Assembly: GCA_964482435.1 (NCBI GenBank)
Contig: CAYZXL010000056.1
Coordinates: 1 to 31,677, forward strand
DNA: 31,677 bases
Direction of reading: 5' to 3'
From: CAYZXL01 sp964482435
Lineage (GTDB): Bacteria; Auribacterota; JABMQX01
Below, in pieces: positions 7,633 to 15,329 of this stretch. The translations under genes and the position numbers were made by a program. Each line of letters opens with the position of its first letter. Position 1 is the first letter of the stretch. The notes beneath the pieces were generated by a model, which saw only the letters and a program-made list of their open reading frames with translations, did no database searches and was not told the DNA's origin.

Positions 7633-9018
7633 CTATGCTGCCGTGCGCGCTCGCCTCTTGCGCGTTCGAGGGCGCTGCACGGTCCCCCAGAGCGGTGGAA
7701 TCAACTGCGATTCCCATTTGGCGAGAGCGCCCGTCAGGTCCTTCACAACTTCCGGCTTCTCTTTGGACAAGTTGTTCGTCTCGCCAATGTCTTTCGAGAG
7801 GTCAAACACTTGGGGTTCGCCGACGGCTAACGAGACGAGCTTCCAGTTCCCCTTCCGGACAGCCCGCTGCTCGCGGAATCGCCAGAACAGAACGTCGTGG
7901 GGCGGCGAGGAGTTCTCTCCCGACAGGTAGGGAAGAAGGTTGACGCCGTCAAAGGGACGGTCCTTCGGCAATTTCCATCCCGCGGCGGCAACGACCGTCG
8001 GGAGAATGTCGAGCGAGATGACCGGATGCTTGTACACGACGCCAGCCGGAATGCGACCAGGCCATTTCACGAGGAACGGAACTCGCACTCCGCCCTCGAA
8101 CACCGTCCCTTTGAAACCTCTCAAAGGGCTGTTGCTTGAGCCGTTGTTCGGCGGACCGCCGTTGTCGCTGTGGAAGAAAATCAGCGTCTCTTTGTCGAGT
8201 CCACTCTCTTTCAGTTTCCTGAGGACGGCGCCGATTCCATCGTCCATGGCGCTGAGCATGGCAGCGTAGGTCCGACGAGGCTCGGCGGTGATGCCCGGGA
8301 ATCTGTCCAGATATTTCTTCGTCGCCTGAAGTGGGGCATGGACCGCGTTGAACGTCAGGTACAGGAAAAAGGGCTCGCGCTTGTGCCGCTCGATAAAAGA
8401 AACTGCCTCCCGGGCAAAGGCGTCGGTAAGGTACTCCTTCTCATCAACCTGCTTCGTCCCCCGATAGATAGGGTTAGGCGTCCCGATACCGGACTTGACG
8501 TAAGGATGAGCCCCGCCCAGGAACCCGAAAAACTCCTCGAAGCCGCGCTTCTGAGGCTGCAGTTCCGGCATCATGCCGAGATGCCATTTCCCGACGAGAC
8601 CGGTGGCGTAGCCAGCAGATTTCAAAAGGTTGGCAACGGTGATTTCCGTGAGGGGCAAGCCTTGCCGCGGGTCGCCCCCCGGATTCAACTCATGCCCGAA
8701 CCGCTGCTGGTAGCGACCGGTCATCAAGCCAGCTCGCGTCGGGCTGCATACCGGGCAGGAGACATGTCCGTCCGTGAACCGCACACCATCGCGAGCAATC
8801 GAATCCAGATTCGGCGTCGGAATGTCCTTGCAGCCATAGCAGCCGACGTCCGCATACCCGTGGTCGTCCGAGACAATCACGACGATATTGGGTTTGCGTC
8901 CCGGCGCCGGCTCCTCGCCGAGGAGCGAACCCAGCCACAGTCCGGCAACTCCCCCGCCAAGAAGGCCAAGGAAGTCTCTGCGGTTCAGGTCAGAGCAAGA
9001 GTTTCTTACCTTTTTCAT
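7633..9018 (-). CDS. Tat-exported type I (S1-family) sulfatase
   Basis: This enzyme hydrolyses sulfate esters, in this lineage most likely on sulfated polysaccharides outside the cytoplasm. It has a twin-arginine signal NRRDFLGLLGGG (12-23) and the metal ligands Asp51/Asp52 in IVSDDHGYADVG. The formylglycine signature CSPTR starts at Cys91, and GKWHLG is at 143-148. A downstream FHSDNGG metal-site motif is also present. At 461 residues it has full family length. The start at 9018 has AAGGA upstream; extending it would add only leader sequence. A promoter-like site lies just upstream. No sulfatase-maturing radical SAM enzyme lies in the window, so Cys91 must be matured by an enzyme encoded elsewhere. 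The precise sulfated substrate is not readable. Confidence 0.95.
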   Translation of the reverse strand: MKKVRNSCSDLNRRDFLGLLGGGVAGLWLGSLLGEEPAPGRKPNIVVIVSDDHGYADVGCYGCKDIPTPNLDSIARDGVRFTDGHVSCPVCSPTRAGLMTGRYQQRFGHELNPGGDPRQGLPLTEITVANLLKSAGYATGLVGKWHLGMMPELQPQKRGFEEFFGFLGGAHPYVKSGIGTPNPIYRGTKQVDEKEYLTDAFAREAVSFIERHKREPFFLYLTFNAVHAPLQATKKYLDRFPGITAEPRRTYAAMLSAMDDGIGAVLRKLKESGLDKETLIFFHSDNGGPPNNGSSNSPLRGFKGTVFEGGVRVPFLVKWPGRIPAGVVYKHPVISLDILPTVVAAAGWKLPKDRPFDGVNLLPYLSGENSSPPHDVLFWRFREQRAVRKGNWKLVSLAVGEPQVFDLSKDIGETNNLSKEKPEVVKDLTGALAKWESQLIPPLWGTVQRPRTRKRRARTAA

Positions 9019-9048
9019 CTCGGGTTCCTTTCTTTTGCGTAAAAGAGT

Positions 9049-9077
9049 ATGATAAACACACAAGCGCTCTTCGCCAA
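9049..9077 (-). promoter_or_regulatory. Sigma-70-like promoter for the sulfatase
   Basis: On the minus strand, TTGGCG (9072-9077, 4/6) is followed after 17 bp by TATCAT (9049-9054, 5/6). It lies about 30 bp upstream of the sulfatase start. Confidence 0.45.
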
Positions 9078-9283
9078 CCTGGCATAATTGACGTCCTATC
9101 AGAACCGAACGTTCAGTGTCCTCTTTTCACGTTGCGTGACAGAACCAGTGCCCTGAAGCACTCGCATTCGAGGAGCGCCGGGGCCGCAGACGTGAATCGT
9201 ACCCAAACCTGCCTGGAAGAGTCTCACCCACGGGCTGGTTCCCTTTACGCGCATCGTGCAGACACTCTGGCCGGTGGCAGGCC

Positions 9284-10135
9284 CTACCTCACTGAATCGT
9301 CTTCGGGAAGGCCAAGCCGCTCGTAAAGCGAGCGTCTTCCGGCCTTGTCTCCGTCGAGAGTTTTCCGAGCGTAGGCGGCAACTTTTTCGGCGTACGCACG
9401 GGGGACGACAATCACCCCTTCACCATCTGCCACAATGACATCCCCCGGCATAACGAGGACCCCGCCGCAGACGATTGGGCGATTGACAGACTCGATTTCA
9501 TTTCTCCCAGGGCGAATTCCCCGTCCCGGCTGTTTGAAGTAGAGGGGAACGCGCTCCGTCGTAATCTCGTCGGTATCTCTGGCAGTTGCGCTCGTTACGA
9601 CGCCGACGCATCCGCGGAGTCGCCAGCCCAGGATGTTGTTGGAGCCGATTGACCCAACGTCCACCTCCGCTACCTCCTCGATCACGAGGACCGTCCCCTT
9701 CCGGATGAGGGAGACGAAAGGCTCGCTCGAGTAGTCGGAGTACCACTGCCCGACCCATTTATCGAACTCCTCCGTCGTGCGCTGGCCGGCGGGGGGCTTG
9801 TTTGTGGGAACGTAGCGCGCCGTTACGGCTATGCCGGCGATGCGGTGGGTATAATGCTCGGTATCTCGCCACAGCGGACGGATGTCCGGACTCATCAACC
9901 CGATGTTCTGCAACCCAACCGCATCCATCCCGTCAGCAACGTCCGACACCCGAAGCCCCTTGAAAAGGTCCAGGATTTTCTGGTCTTCCTCCTCCGAGTA
10001 AATGGACGTTTGGATGAAGTTCTTGCCCTTGCGGAATTCCTCCGCATCTCCTTCCGCGTCGGCAGAAGCGGCCAACGAAGTGAGCAGCAGAATAGCCAAC
10101 GAGACCGTCGTGATTCCTGTGATTTTTGTCTTCAT
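9284..10135 (-). CDS. Exported RraA-like (HMG aldolase / RraA superfamily) protein
   Basis: The body belongs to the RraA superfamily, whose members include class II 4-hydroxy-4-methyl-2-oxoglutarate/oxaloacetate lyases and RNase E regulators. The evidence is GSNNILGWRLRGCVGVVTSA followed by the conserved Arg-Asp pair in ARDTDE, and a C-terminal GDVIVADGEGVIVVP strand-turn. Unusually, residues 1-26 form a typical signal peptide (Lys-rich start, VSLAILLLTSLAASADA). The start at 10135 has a strong AAGGAGG, so export is probable. Cytoplasmic RraA proteins are near 160 residues, while this one is 283, with an N-terminal SDVADGMDAVG segment. An enzyme role outside the cytoplasm seems more likely than RNase E control. 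It may act with the nearby sulfatase and beta-helix proteins in carbohydrate or acid breakdown, but that is a guess. Confidence 0.85.
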   Translation of the reverse strand: MKTKITGITTVSLAILLLTSLAASADAEGDAEEFRKGKNFIQTSIYSEEEDQKILDLFKGLRVSDVADGMDAVGLQNIGLMSPDIRPLWRDTEHYTHRIAGIAVTARYVPTNKPPAGQRTTEEFDKWVGQWYSDYSSEPFVSLIRKGTVLVIEEVAEVDVGSIGSNNILGWRLRGCVGVVTSATARDTDEITTERVPLYFKQPGRGIRPGRNEIESVNRPIVCGGVLVMPGDVIVADGEGVIVVPRAYAEKVAAYARKTLDGDKAGRRSLYERLGLPEDDSVR

Positions 10136-10251
10136 TTGAGTCCTCCTTGTTGCATCTATTGCAGGACGCTTGCAGTCTGTCCACTGGCTCACGCGCCGCA
10201 CAGATAGCAGCGGCCGACCAGTCGGGCAAGCCGGATACTTCCTCATGGTGA

Positions 10252-10280
10252 AATCTACCGAAACACATCGTTTCCGTCAA
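10252..10280 (-). promoter_or_regulatory. Sigma-70-like promoter for the RraA-like gene
   Basis: On the minus strand, TTGACG (10275-10280, 5/6) is followed after 17 bp by TAGATT (10252-10257, 4/6). It lies about 120 bp upstream of the RraA-like start and immediately beside the insertion-like element B. Confidence 0.5.
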
Positions 10281-10296
10281 GCCGCGCCCGCATACC

Positions 10297-10536
10297 GGTG
10301 TGGCTGTATCTGAGTGGCGTTGGTGCGGTCGGGCGCCCGCGCCGCTTGACCCAAGAGCCGGCGCCGATGACCGACGGTGAGGAGGCGCCGTCAGCCGGCT
10401 TCCAGCCGGCGCCACTCCTCTTAGCCCCCCGGTTCACCGGGGGGGTCGCAGGTCGCCCTCTTCCCTCTTGCAGCCCGCTTCAGCGGGGCTTCTCGGAGAA
10501 CGGCTCAGCCAGATTTCACCACCATAATACAACCAT
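10297..10536. mobile_element. Element B: diverged hairpin-rich insertion flanked by a 13-bp direct repeat
   Basis: GCGCCCGCATACC occurs at 10284-10296 and again at 10537-10549, bounding this stretch. The left end GGTGTGGCTGTAT matches the terminus of the other elements. The right end, read in reverse, gives TGGTTGTAT, which pairs 8/9 with the left TGGCTGTAT. Inside are hairpins AGCCGGC-TTCC-AGCCGGC, CCCCCCGG-TTCA-CCGGGGGG and GCCCGC-TTCA-GCGGGGC, the same pattern as copies A, C and D but with different sequences. It has no transposase and no coding signal. Together with the sequence up to 10706 it fills most of the 571-bp gap between the divergent RraA-like and beta-helix genes. The remaining bases after 10550 hold only the beta-helix ribosome-binding site. 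Confidence 0.65.
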
Positions 10537-10706
10537 GCGCCCGCATACCACTAAAACACGCCCGCCCCCACGAGAGCATCCTACTTGAACGCGTGGTCCG
10601 ACGAGGCTATCATGTCAACGCTATCCGCCGAAAAGCAGTGGAGGCGCCGCGGGTGTCCATTGTCAGCGAGAACTGTTCGGTTTCAAGAGAGAGAGGAGAT
10701 GTCTTG

Positions 10707-12683
10707 ATGAGACACGCGATTCTGCTGATTGTCTTTTGTCTGGCCTGGTCGGTGGCGGCAATGGGCGTAGCAGCAACGCTACTCGTCGGCCCGGGCGGGC
10801 AATACTCGACGATTCAATCGGCGATTGACTCAGCGAACACCGGCGACACCGTGCAGGTCCTGCCGGGAGAATACATCGAGAACGTCGTGATGAAGGAGTG
10901 GGTGGAGGTCGTCGGGGCAGGGGCAGGCGAGTGCGCCATCCGGAGCATCAGCGAATCGTCTCCCTTTGCGACGGTCGAGGGAAAGGACAACTCAACGCTG
11001 CGCGGCTTCACAATCACCGGCGGACACTACGCAATTCGATGCGTCGGAGCTTCTCCGACGGTCAGCGATTGTGTTCTCTGGCGGAATGCCTCTTGCGGAA
11101 TGTTCGTCGAGACATCCTCGCCGACGATCAACTGCTGCGTCATTGCGGAGAATCCGCGGTACGGCGTGCAATGCGTCGCGTCGTCAGACCCGTCCATTTC
11201 CAACTGCACAATAGCCGCAAACGGTTACGGCGTCTTTTCCTCGGCATCAAATCCTGTCTTGACGAACTGCATTCTCTGGGACAACTGGGATGACCTGGAA
11301 GGGATTGCCCAGGCGAGCTCCGTCAGCCATTGCGACATCCGGGACGGCGACTTCTCCGGAATCAATGGCAACATTTCCGCCAACCCGGCCTTTTTGGGCT
11401 GGGGGACGTTTAACGATTCGGATAATCAATTGTACGTTGAGGCCGGATATGACGGCCCTCAGGCGGGGACGCAAGAGAATCCATTCGCAAAAATCGGGTC
11501 GGCGCTGTCGGTTTATAGTTATCACCTCGGGACCGGTTCTCCCTGCCTGAACGCGGCAGAGGGAAACGTTCATATGGGCGCCTTCCCGGATGAAAGCCCC
11601 ACGAATCCCCCCGGAAGCGACCGCGTGATTGTCAACGCCTTGACAGGCACCTACTACGAGGACCGGCTTTTCGTTTGCCACGCTGCGCAAGTACACGGCT
11701 CCGAGCGAGGGCCCGCGCGAATCGTCGCCTTCGGGGACACGGTCTTTTTTGTTCTGGGTCAGTCGTCCGTCGAGAACTTCGTCATCACCGGCGGGGACAA
11801 CGCCATCGCATGCTTCTTCTCGGTGGCACAGGTCAGCAATTGCGTCGTTCTGGAGTGCGGCCAAAACGGCATCTACTCCTTCCAGAGCACCGCCACGATA
11901 CGCTCATGCCACATGGTCCATAACCCAAACTCGGGAATCCACCTCGAGGGAGGAAGCGGGACAATCTCGGACTGCACTATTACCCAACAAGCCTCGGCGG
12001 GCATCTCGTGCGTGGGTGGCTCGTCGGCGACAATCACCAACTGCCTCCTCACAGAAAACCCCCTGGGCCTTTCATGCGGCGATGCACCGAACGTGGAACT
12101 CCGAAACTGCACCGTGGCCAATGGTGGCTGGAGGGGCGTTGAGTCGCGGGATGGAGCGTCCGTCAAAATCGTCAATTCCATCATCTGGGAAAACGCCTTC
12201 GGGGAGCTCGTCGAGGAAGGCGGCTCAATTCAGGCGAGCTTTTCCGATGTTCGCGGCGGATTTGCAGGAGAAGGAAATCTTGACGCGAACCCCCTTTTCG
12301 CGGGGGGAGCGCTGGGCTACTTCTACCTCGATTCCGACAGCCCATGCCTCGACAAGGGGACTGGCGCCCCGGAAAGCTTTGGCCTGGAGGGCAAAACCAC
12401 CCTCAACACAAGCCAGCCCGATACCGGAACCGTGGACATCGGATACCACTACGAGAGATTTGCCATCACAGGAATCGCCAGGGACGGTGGACGAATATAC
12501 CTCCAATGGAATTCCACGCCCGGGCTGGGTTATGCCATTCTTCGCACAAACGACCTCGGCATCCCGCCAGCGTGGCAACTCCTCACCGAGCTAAGTGCCA
12601 CCCGGATGCGAGAGACCTATTCCTTCGACGAGCCGCAGGCCTTGTCGGAATTCTACCGCATCACCCCTCGTCGGGCACTATAG
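10707..12683 (+). CDS. Secreted right-handed beta-helix protein with FYR-type C-terminal module
   Basis: This is a surface or secreted pectin-lyase-fold protein, possibly binding or cleaving polysaccharide. The start at 10707 follows AGAGGAGA and a signal peptide runs to about residue 23 (ending GVAA). The opening GPGGQYSTIQSAIDSANTGD (about 28-47) with VLPGEYIENV is the typical N-cap of beta-helix repeat proteins. The body consists of repeating NCxIxxN/GI turns such as SNCTIAANGYGVFS and ITNCLLTENPLGLSC. Two helix blocks are separated by a region around 265-340. The last roughly 70 residues (from FAITGIARDGG) form a beta-sandwich-like module ending SEFYRI. A similar module ends the DUF362 protein near the right edge. 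Catalytic residues cannot be identified. It converges on the outer-membrane barrel gene, with only 2 bp between the two stops. Confidence 0.88.
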   Translation: MRHAILLIVFCLAWSVAAMGVAATLLVGPGGQYSTIQSAIDSANTGDTVQVLPGEYIENVVMKEWVEVVGAGAGECAIRSISESSPFATVEGKDNSTLRGFTITGGHYAIRCVGASPTVSDCVLWRNASCGMFVETSSPTINCCVIAENPRYGVQCVASSDPSISNCTIAANGYGVFSSASNPVLTNCILWDNWDDLEGIAQASSVSHCDIRDGDFSGINGNISANPAFLGWGTFNDSDNQLYVEAGYDGPQAGTQENPFAKIGSALSVYSYHLGTGSPCLNAAEGNVHMGAFPDESPTNPPGSDRVIVNALTGTYYEDRLFVCHAAQVHGSERGPARIVAFGDTVFFVLGQSSVENFVITGGDNAIACFFSVAQVSNCVVLECGQNGIYSFQSTATIRSCHMVHNPNSGIHLEGGSGTISDCTITQQASAGISCVGGSSATITNCLLTENPLGLSCGDAPNVELRNCTVANGGWRGVESRDGASVKIVNSIIWENAFGELVEEGGSIQASFSDVRGGFAGEGNLDANPLFAGGALGYFYLDSDSPCLDKGTGAPESFGLEGKTTLNTSQPDTGTVDIGYHYERFAITGIARDGGRIYLQWNSTPGLGYAILRTNDLGIPPAWQLLTELSATRMRETYSFDEPQALSEFYRITPRRAL

Positions 12684-12685
12684 GC

Positions 12686-13642
12686 TCAGAATTTCACAAG
12701 CACGCCGCCCGTCGCGCCGAACTGTTCGCTTTCAACCTCATCAACAACATCGAACGGGCCGTAAGGCATTCCCCCCGCGACGCCGGATTCCTCCCCGTCG
12801 GACGCATTCAGGAAGAGGTACTTTAACCCGGCGACAAGGTTGATATTCCGAGCGACCTCGAAGTCGAGAGACAGGTCGAAATCCACCCCGTACCCATCCG
12901 CCGATTGCGTGAAGAAAATGTCTCGCAGAAACCACTTCCCGTTCGCGTCGAGCTCAACGTAGGGGATGGCCGCCAGATTTGCTCTGATAGAAAACCTCGG
13001 CGCCAGGGCTATCTCCGTCCTGAGGCCCGCTCGGACGCCGCTGAACTCCATCTCGTACTCCGCGACTTTTCCGGCGTAGCTGGCGAATTCCGGCGTCAAG
13101 ACCCGCGCATTGTCGTTCGAGAACGAATTCTTCTGACCCTGGTATCCGACGAAGGCATCGAGGGAATTCCTCCGCCCCCAGCCAAATAGCCGATAGTAAA
13201 CGTTCGCCGTCAGGAAATCGCTGTCGCCGTCGGTGTCGCTCTCCGCGTAAACAAGCGGCTCGGGGTCGCCCCACACCCAATCCCAATCCTTAGTGGTCCC
13301 CTCAATGTCCTCGGAAAATCCATAATTCAGGTCGAGCGAAATCCTCGAGCCGAGGGCTCTGAACGCGTATTCGGCGCCGAACACGATGAAATTGCCGTCC
13401 ATCGGAAACTCCACCCGGGATTCCCATGGACCGATCTGAGGGTCGAAACCAATGTCCCTGAACATCGCCGTTCCATCTGACCGCCAGTATTGGACCTTGA
13501 ACTGAAATGGAAAACCTTCAACCACCTCAACAACCGCCACCGGAATCCCCGGCTTCGCCTCAACGACGGGCTGTTCCGCAGGGCAGACCGCGGCTCCAAC
13601 AAGGAGAACCGCCAGGACAGCAAACGCAGAAGACCTCCTCAT
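12686..13642 (-). CDS. Outer-membrane beta-barrel, omptin-like fold without the protease dyad
   Basis: This is a predicted outer-membrane barrel. The start at 13642 follows GGGAGG and begins a signal peptide ending VCPA (residue 22). The mature part alternates hydrophobic residues in strands and ends with a C-terminal Phe (GGVLVKF). The pattern resembles omptins (OmpT/Pla). DWDW at 119-122 matches the DxDW of the catalytic pair region. GYQGQKNSF (167-174) matches the GYQxxxxSF strand, and YEMEFSGVRAGL matches the segment before the second active-site region. At the position of the Asp-x-His dyad it has LDANGKW (231-237), with Asn and Lys. If the alignment is right, it is a non-proteolytic relative. 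It could also be an unrelated 10-12-strand barrel. A promoter lies about 127 bp upstream. Confidence 0.7.
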   Translation of the reverse strand: MRRSSAFAVLAVLLVGAAVCPAEQPVVEAKPGIPVAVVEVVEGFPFQFKVQYWRSDGTAMFRDIGFDPQIGPWESRVEFPMDGNFIVFGAEYAFRALGSRISLDLNYGFSEDIEGTTKDWDWVWGDPEPLVYAESDTDGDSDFLTANVYYRLFGWGRRNSLDAFVGYQGQKNSFSNDNARVLTPEFASYAGKVAEYEMEFSGVRAGLRTEIALAPRFSIRANLAAIPYVELDANGKWFLRDIFFTQSADGYGVDFDLSLDFEVARNINLVAGLKYLFLNASDGEESGVAGGMPYGPFDVVDEVESEQFGATGGVLVKF

Positions 13643-13768
13643 GTGTGTACCTCCCTTAGCTTGTATTTGATGATTGTTCTTTTGCCCACAGGGACTACCG
13701 CTCGTTTCGCAAGGACCGGGCGGGGCCTCCAAGAGACTTCACCGGACACCTCAGCCACGGCGACTCTC

Positions 13769-13797
13769 ACAATACCACTGTGCCCAATCACAGTCAA
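13769..13797 (-). promoter_or_regulatory. Sigma-70-like promoter for the omptin-like gene
   Basis: On the minus strand, TTGACT (13792-13797, 5/6) is followed after 17 bp by TATTGT (13769-13774, 4/6). The mobile-like element C begins only about 15 bp upstream of the -35 box. Confidence 0.55.
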
Positions 13798-13813
13798 TCC
13801 AACGAGAATCGTG

Positions 13814-14035
13814 GGTGTGGCTGCGTAACCGTGGCATTCCCGCCGCTCGCTTTCGGTGCCGCGCCAAGCAGCTCTTTAGCCCCGCCGAGGCGGGGCTTCA
13901 GCCGGCATCGCTTTTAGCCACCTGCTTTAGCTGGTGGTCCAGGCCTCCGGCCCAACCCTCACTCAAGCCGCCTTCAGGCGGGCTTCTCGAACAAGGGATT
14001 CATCCACCCCCTCCCCGGGAAAGACAGCCGCACCC
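13814..14035. mobile_element. Element C: MITE-like hairpin-rich insertion with 9-bp flanking repeats (8/9)
   Basis: The left end GGTGTGGCTG and right end CAGCCGCACC are inverted repeats (9/10). The flanks AGAATCGTG (13805-13813) and AGAACCGTG (14036-14044) match at 8 of 9 positions, in the same register as the perfect duplication around element D. The interior holds hairpins GCCCCGCC-GA-GGCGGGGC, CCACCTGC-TTTA-GCTGGTGG, GGCC-TCC-GGCC and GCCGCC-TTCA-GGCGGGC. It carries no open frame that resembles a protein. It occupies the centre of the 601-bp gap between the omptin-like and amidohydrolase genes. From 14045 to 14243 I see nothing recognisable. Confidence 0.75.
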
Positions 14036-14243
14036 AGAACCGTGCGAGTCCACAACCCCACAATGCACACCTATTGACGTGGAAACCGGCCGCCTTATTT
14101 GCTGAGAACAACTCGTCCTGTTCGAGCCAACTCGGAAGACAGCGGTTGGTGGGCGATGCACAACTCAGCTTGCATTATTGCGTGCTACATATGCAGCTAT
14201 GTTCGTCGGGCCAGGACGCCAATGGAGGGAATGAAAAAGGCCA

Positions 14244-15050
14244 TCACAAGGCAAGAAGCCTCTCTGCGTTCTCGTGGAAGATTTTCTCTCTCGCCTCGTC
14301 GGAGATTGGGAGGGATTTGACTTCTTCGATGGATTTCGATTGGTCCTTCCACGGCGAGTCGGTCCCGAAAAGGATTCTGTCCTCGCCGTGAAGACGAATC
14401 AGCTCCATAATCTTCTCGTCGGGCAGGTCACCAATAGCGTAAGAGGTCTCGAGGTAGAGGTTCTTCCCCGCGAGGTAACGCCGGACCTCATCCCACTGCC
14501 GCCATCCCCCGAAATGGCAGGCAATCATTTTCAAATCCGGGAACCGCTCGATTACCCGCGCCGTCTTGTCAGGGCTTGCCGACGGGTCGCTCGGAAACGA
14601 AATGTCGAACCCCGCGTGGACGGTCAGAATCAGGTCGTTGGCGATGAGCGCTTCGTAAATCGGCATCATGCGCTCGTCGTCAATATTGAAGCCCTGGTAT
14701 TGAGGATGCATTTTGATGCCCTTCATCCCCAGGTCCCTAATCCGCGCAAGCTCGTCGCGGAAATCCGTATAATCCGGGTGAATCGAGGGGAACGGAATAA
14801 TTCTGTCCGAGGCGATTTCCCTCGACCATTTGATGATGGATGGAACTTGCTTGGGGGCTGTTGCGATGGAACAAATCACGGAGATTTCGATGCCAGCTTT
14901 GTCCATAGAGCGCAGGAGGTCGGAGATGGTCCCGTTGAGCTGCGCTTTCTCGCCGCAGGAGGTCGCCTCCAGGGCGATGATTGCTTTCTCCGCGAGAAAG
15001 CCAGGAAATGCGTGGGTGTGGATGTCTATGATTCTCGTCGGCTGCACCAT
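14244..15050 (-). CDS. Amidohydrolase-2 family metal-dependent hydrolase or decarboxylase
   Basis: This is a cytoplasmic TIM-barrel enzyme of the Amidohydro_2 type. Metal-site residues are visible: DIHTHAF (Asp9, His11, His13), KMHPQYQG (His115), TVHAG (His145), ACHFGGW (His179) and FGTDSPW (Asp231). At 268 residues it has normal length. Members hydrolyse lactones or amides or decarboxylate aromatic acids (ACMS decarboxylase-like), and the exact reaction cannot be read. It lies downstream of, and on the same strand as, the ACT-paaK-ior genes, after a 279-bp gap with a ligase gene fragment. A role in the same aromatic catabolism is possible but not shown. The start at 15050 has GGAG upstream. 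Confidence 0.9.
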   Translation of the reverse strand: MVQPTRIIDIHTHAFPGFLAEKAIIALEATSCGEKAQLNGTISDLLRSMDKAGIEISVICSIATAPKQVPSIIKWSREIASDRIIPFPSIHPDYTDFRDELARIRDLGMKGIKMHPQYQGFNIDDERMMPIYEALIANDLILTVHAGFDISFPSDPSASPDKTARVIERFPDLKMIACHFGGWRQWDEVRRYLAGKNLYLETSYAIGDLPDEKIMELIRLHGEDRILFGTDSPWKDQSKSIEEVKSLPISDEAREKIFHENAERLLAL

Positions 15051-15151
15051 GATTCGCTCCGATCACGACCCTCACCCCCGCGACGGCCGACCGCCATACC
15101 ATCACGCCAGCCCACTCCTGCATTTCCTTTGGCCCACGAGACGGAGGATCC

Positions 15152-15271
15152 TTTCAGGCGCGGGGAATAGAACAGGGCGGCTGATGCTCTTTCGACCGTG
15201 GCTCTCAAGCACCGCAGCTGGTGGGCGGAAAGCTCTTCTCCGGAGATGGTCTCCAGCTCTTCTTGCCAGAA
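15152..15271 (-). pseudogene. N-terminal fragment of a third phenylacetate-CoA ligase gene
   Basis: The minus-strand frame reads FWQEELETISGEEL, then HQLRCLRATVERA, then LFYSPRLK. This matches the opening of PaaK-type ligases (compare WDEKHECMPLDELSELERERL, then VPHYKRVF, in the intact gene 500 bp upstream). The match stops after about 40 residues and is followed by unrelated sequence. No downstream motifs (SSGTTG, YGxSE) are found. It is most simply a remnant of a lost tandem copy. Confidence 0.6.
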
Positions 15272-15329
15272 CCGCGAGGTGGTTGCCCAAAGTCTCATCT
15301 CAACTCAGTCCCGATGAAAGCTCGCCCGT

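Noticed and set aside
8170..9042. A 290-codon plus-strand frame opposite the sulfatase
   Set aside because: The sulfatase on the minus strand has all family motifs, and this frame is its shadow.
14274..15170. A 298-codon plus-strand frame opposite the amidohydrolase
   Set aside because: The minus-strand gene carries the metal-binding motifs and a ribosome-binding site, while this frame has neither.
15026..15298. The 90-codon minus-strand frame as an intact small gene
   Set aside because: Only about 40 codons match ligase N-termini. The rest is unrelated, it overlaps the start of the amidohydrolase gene, and no ribosome-binding site was evident.
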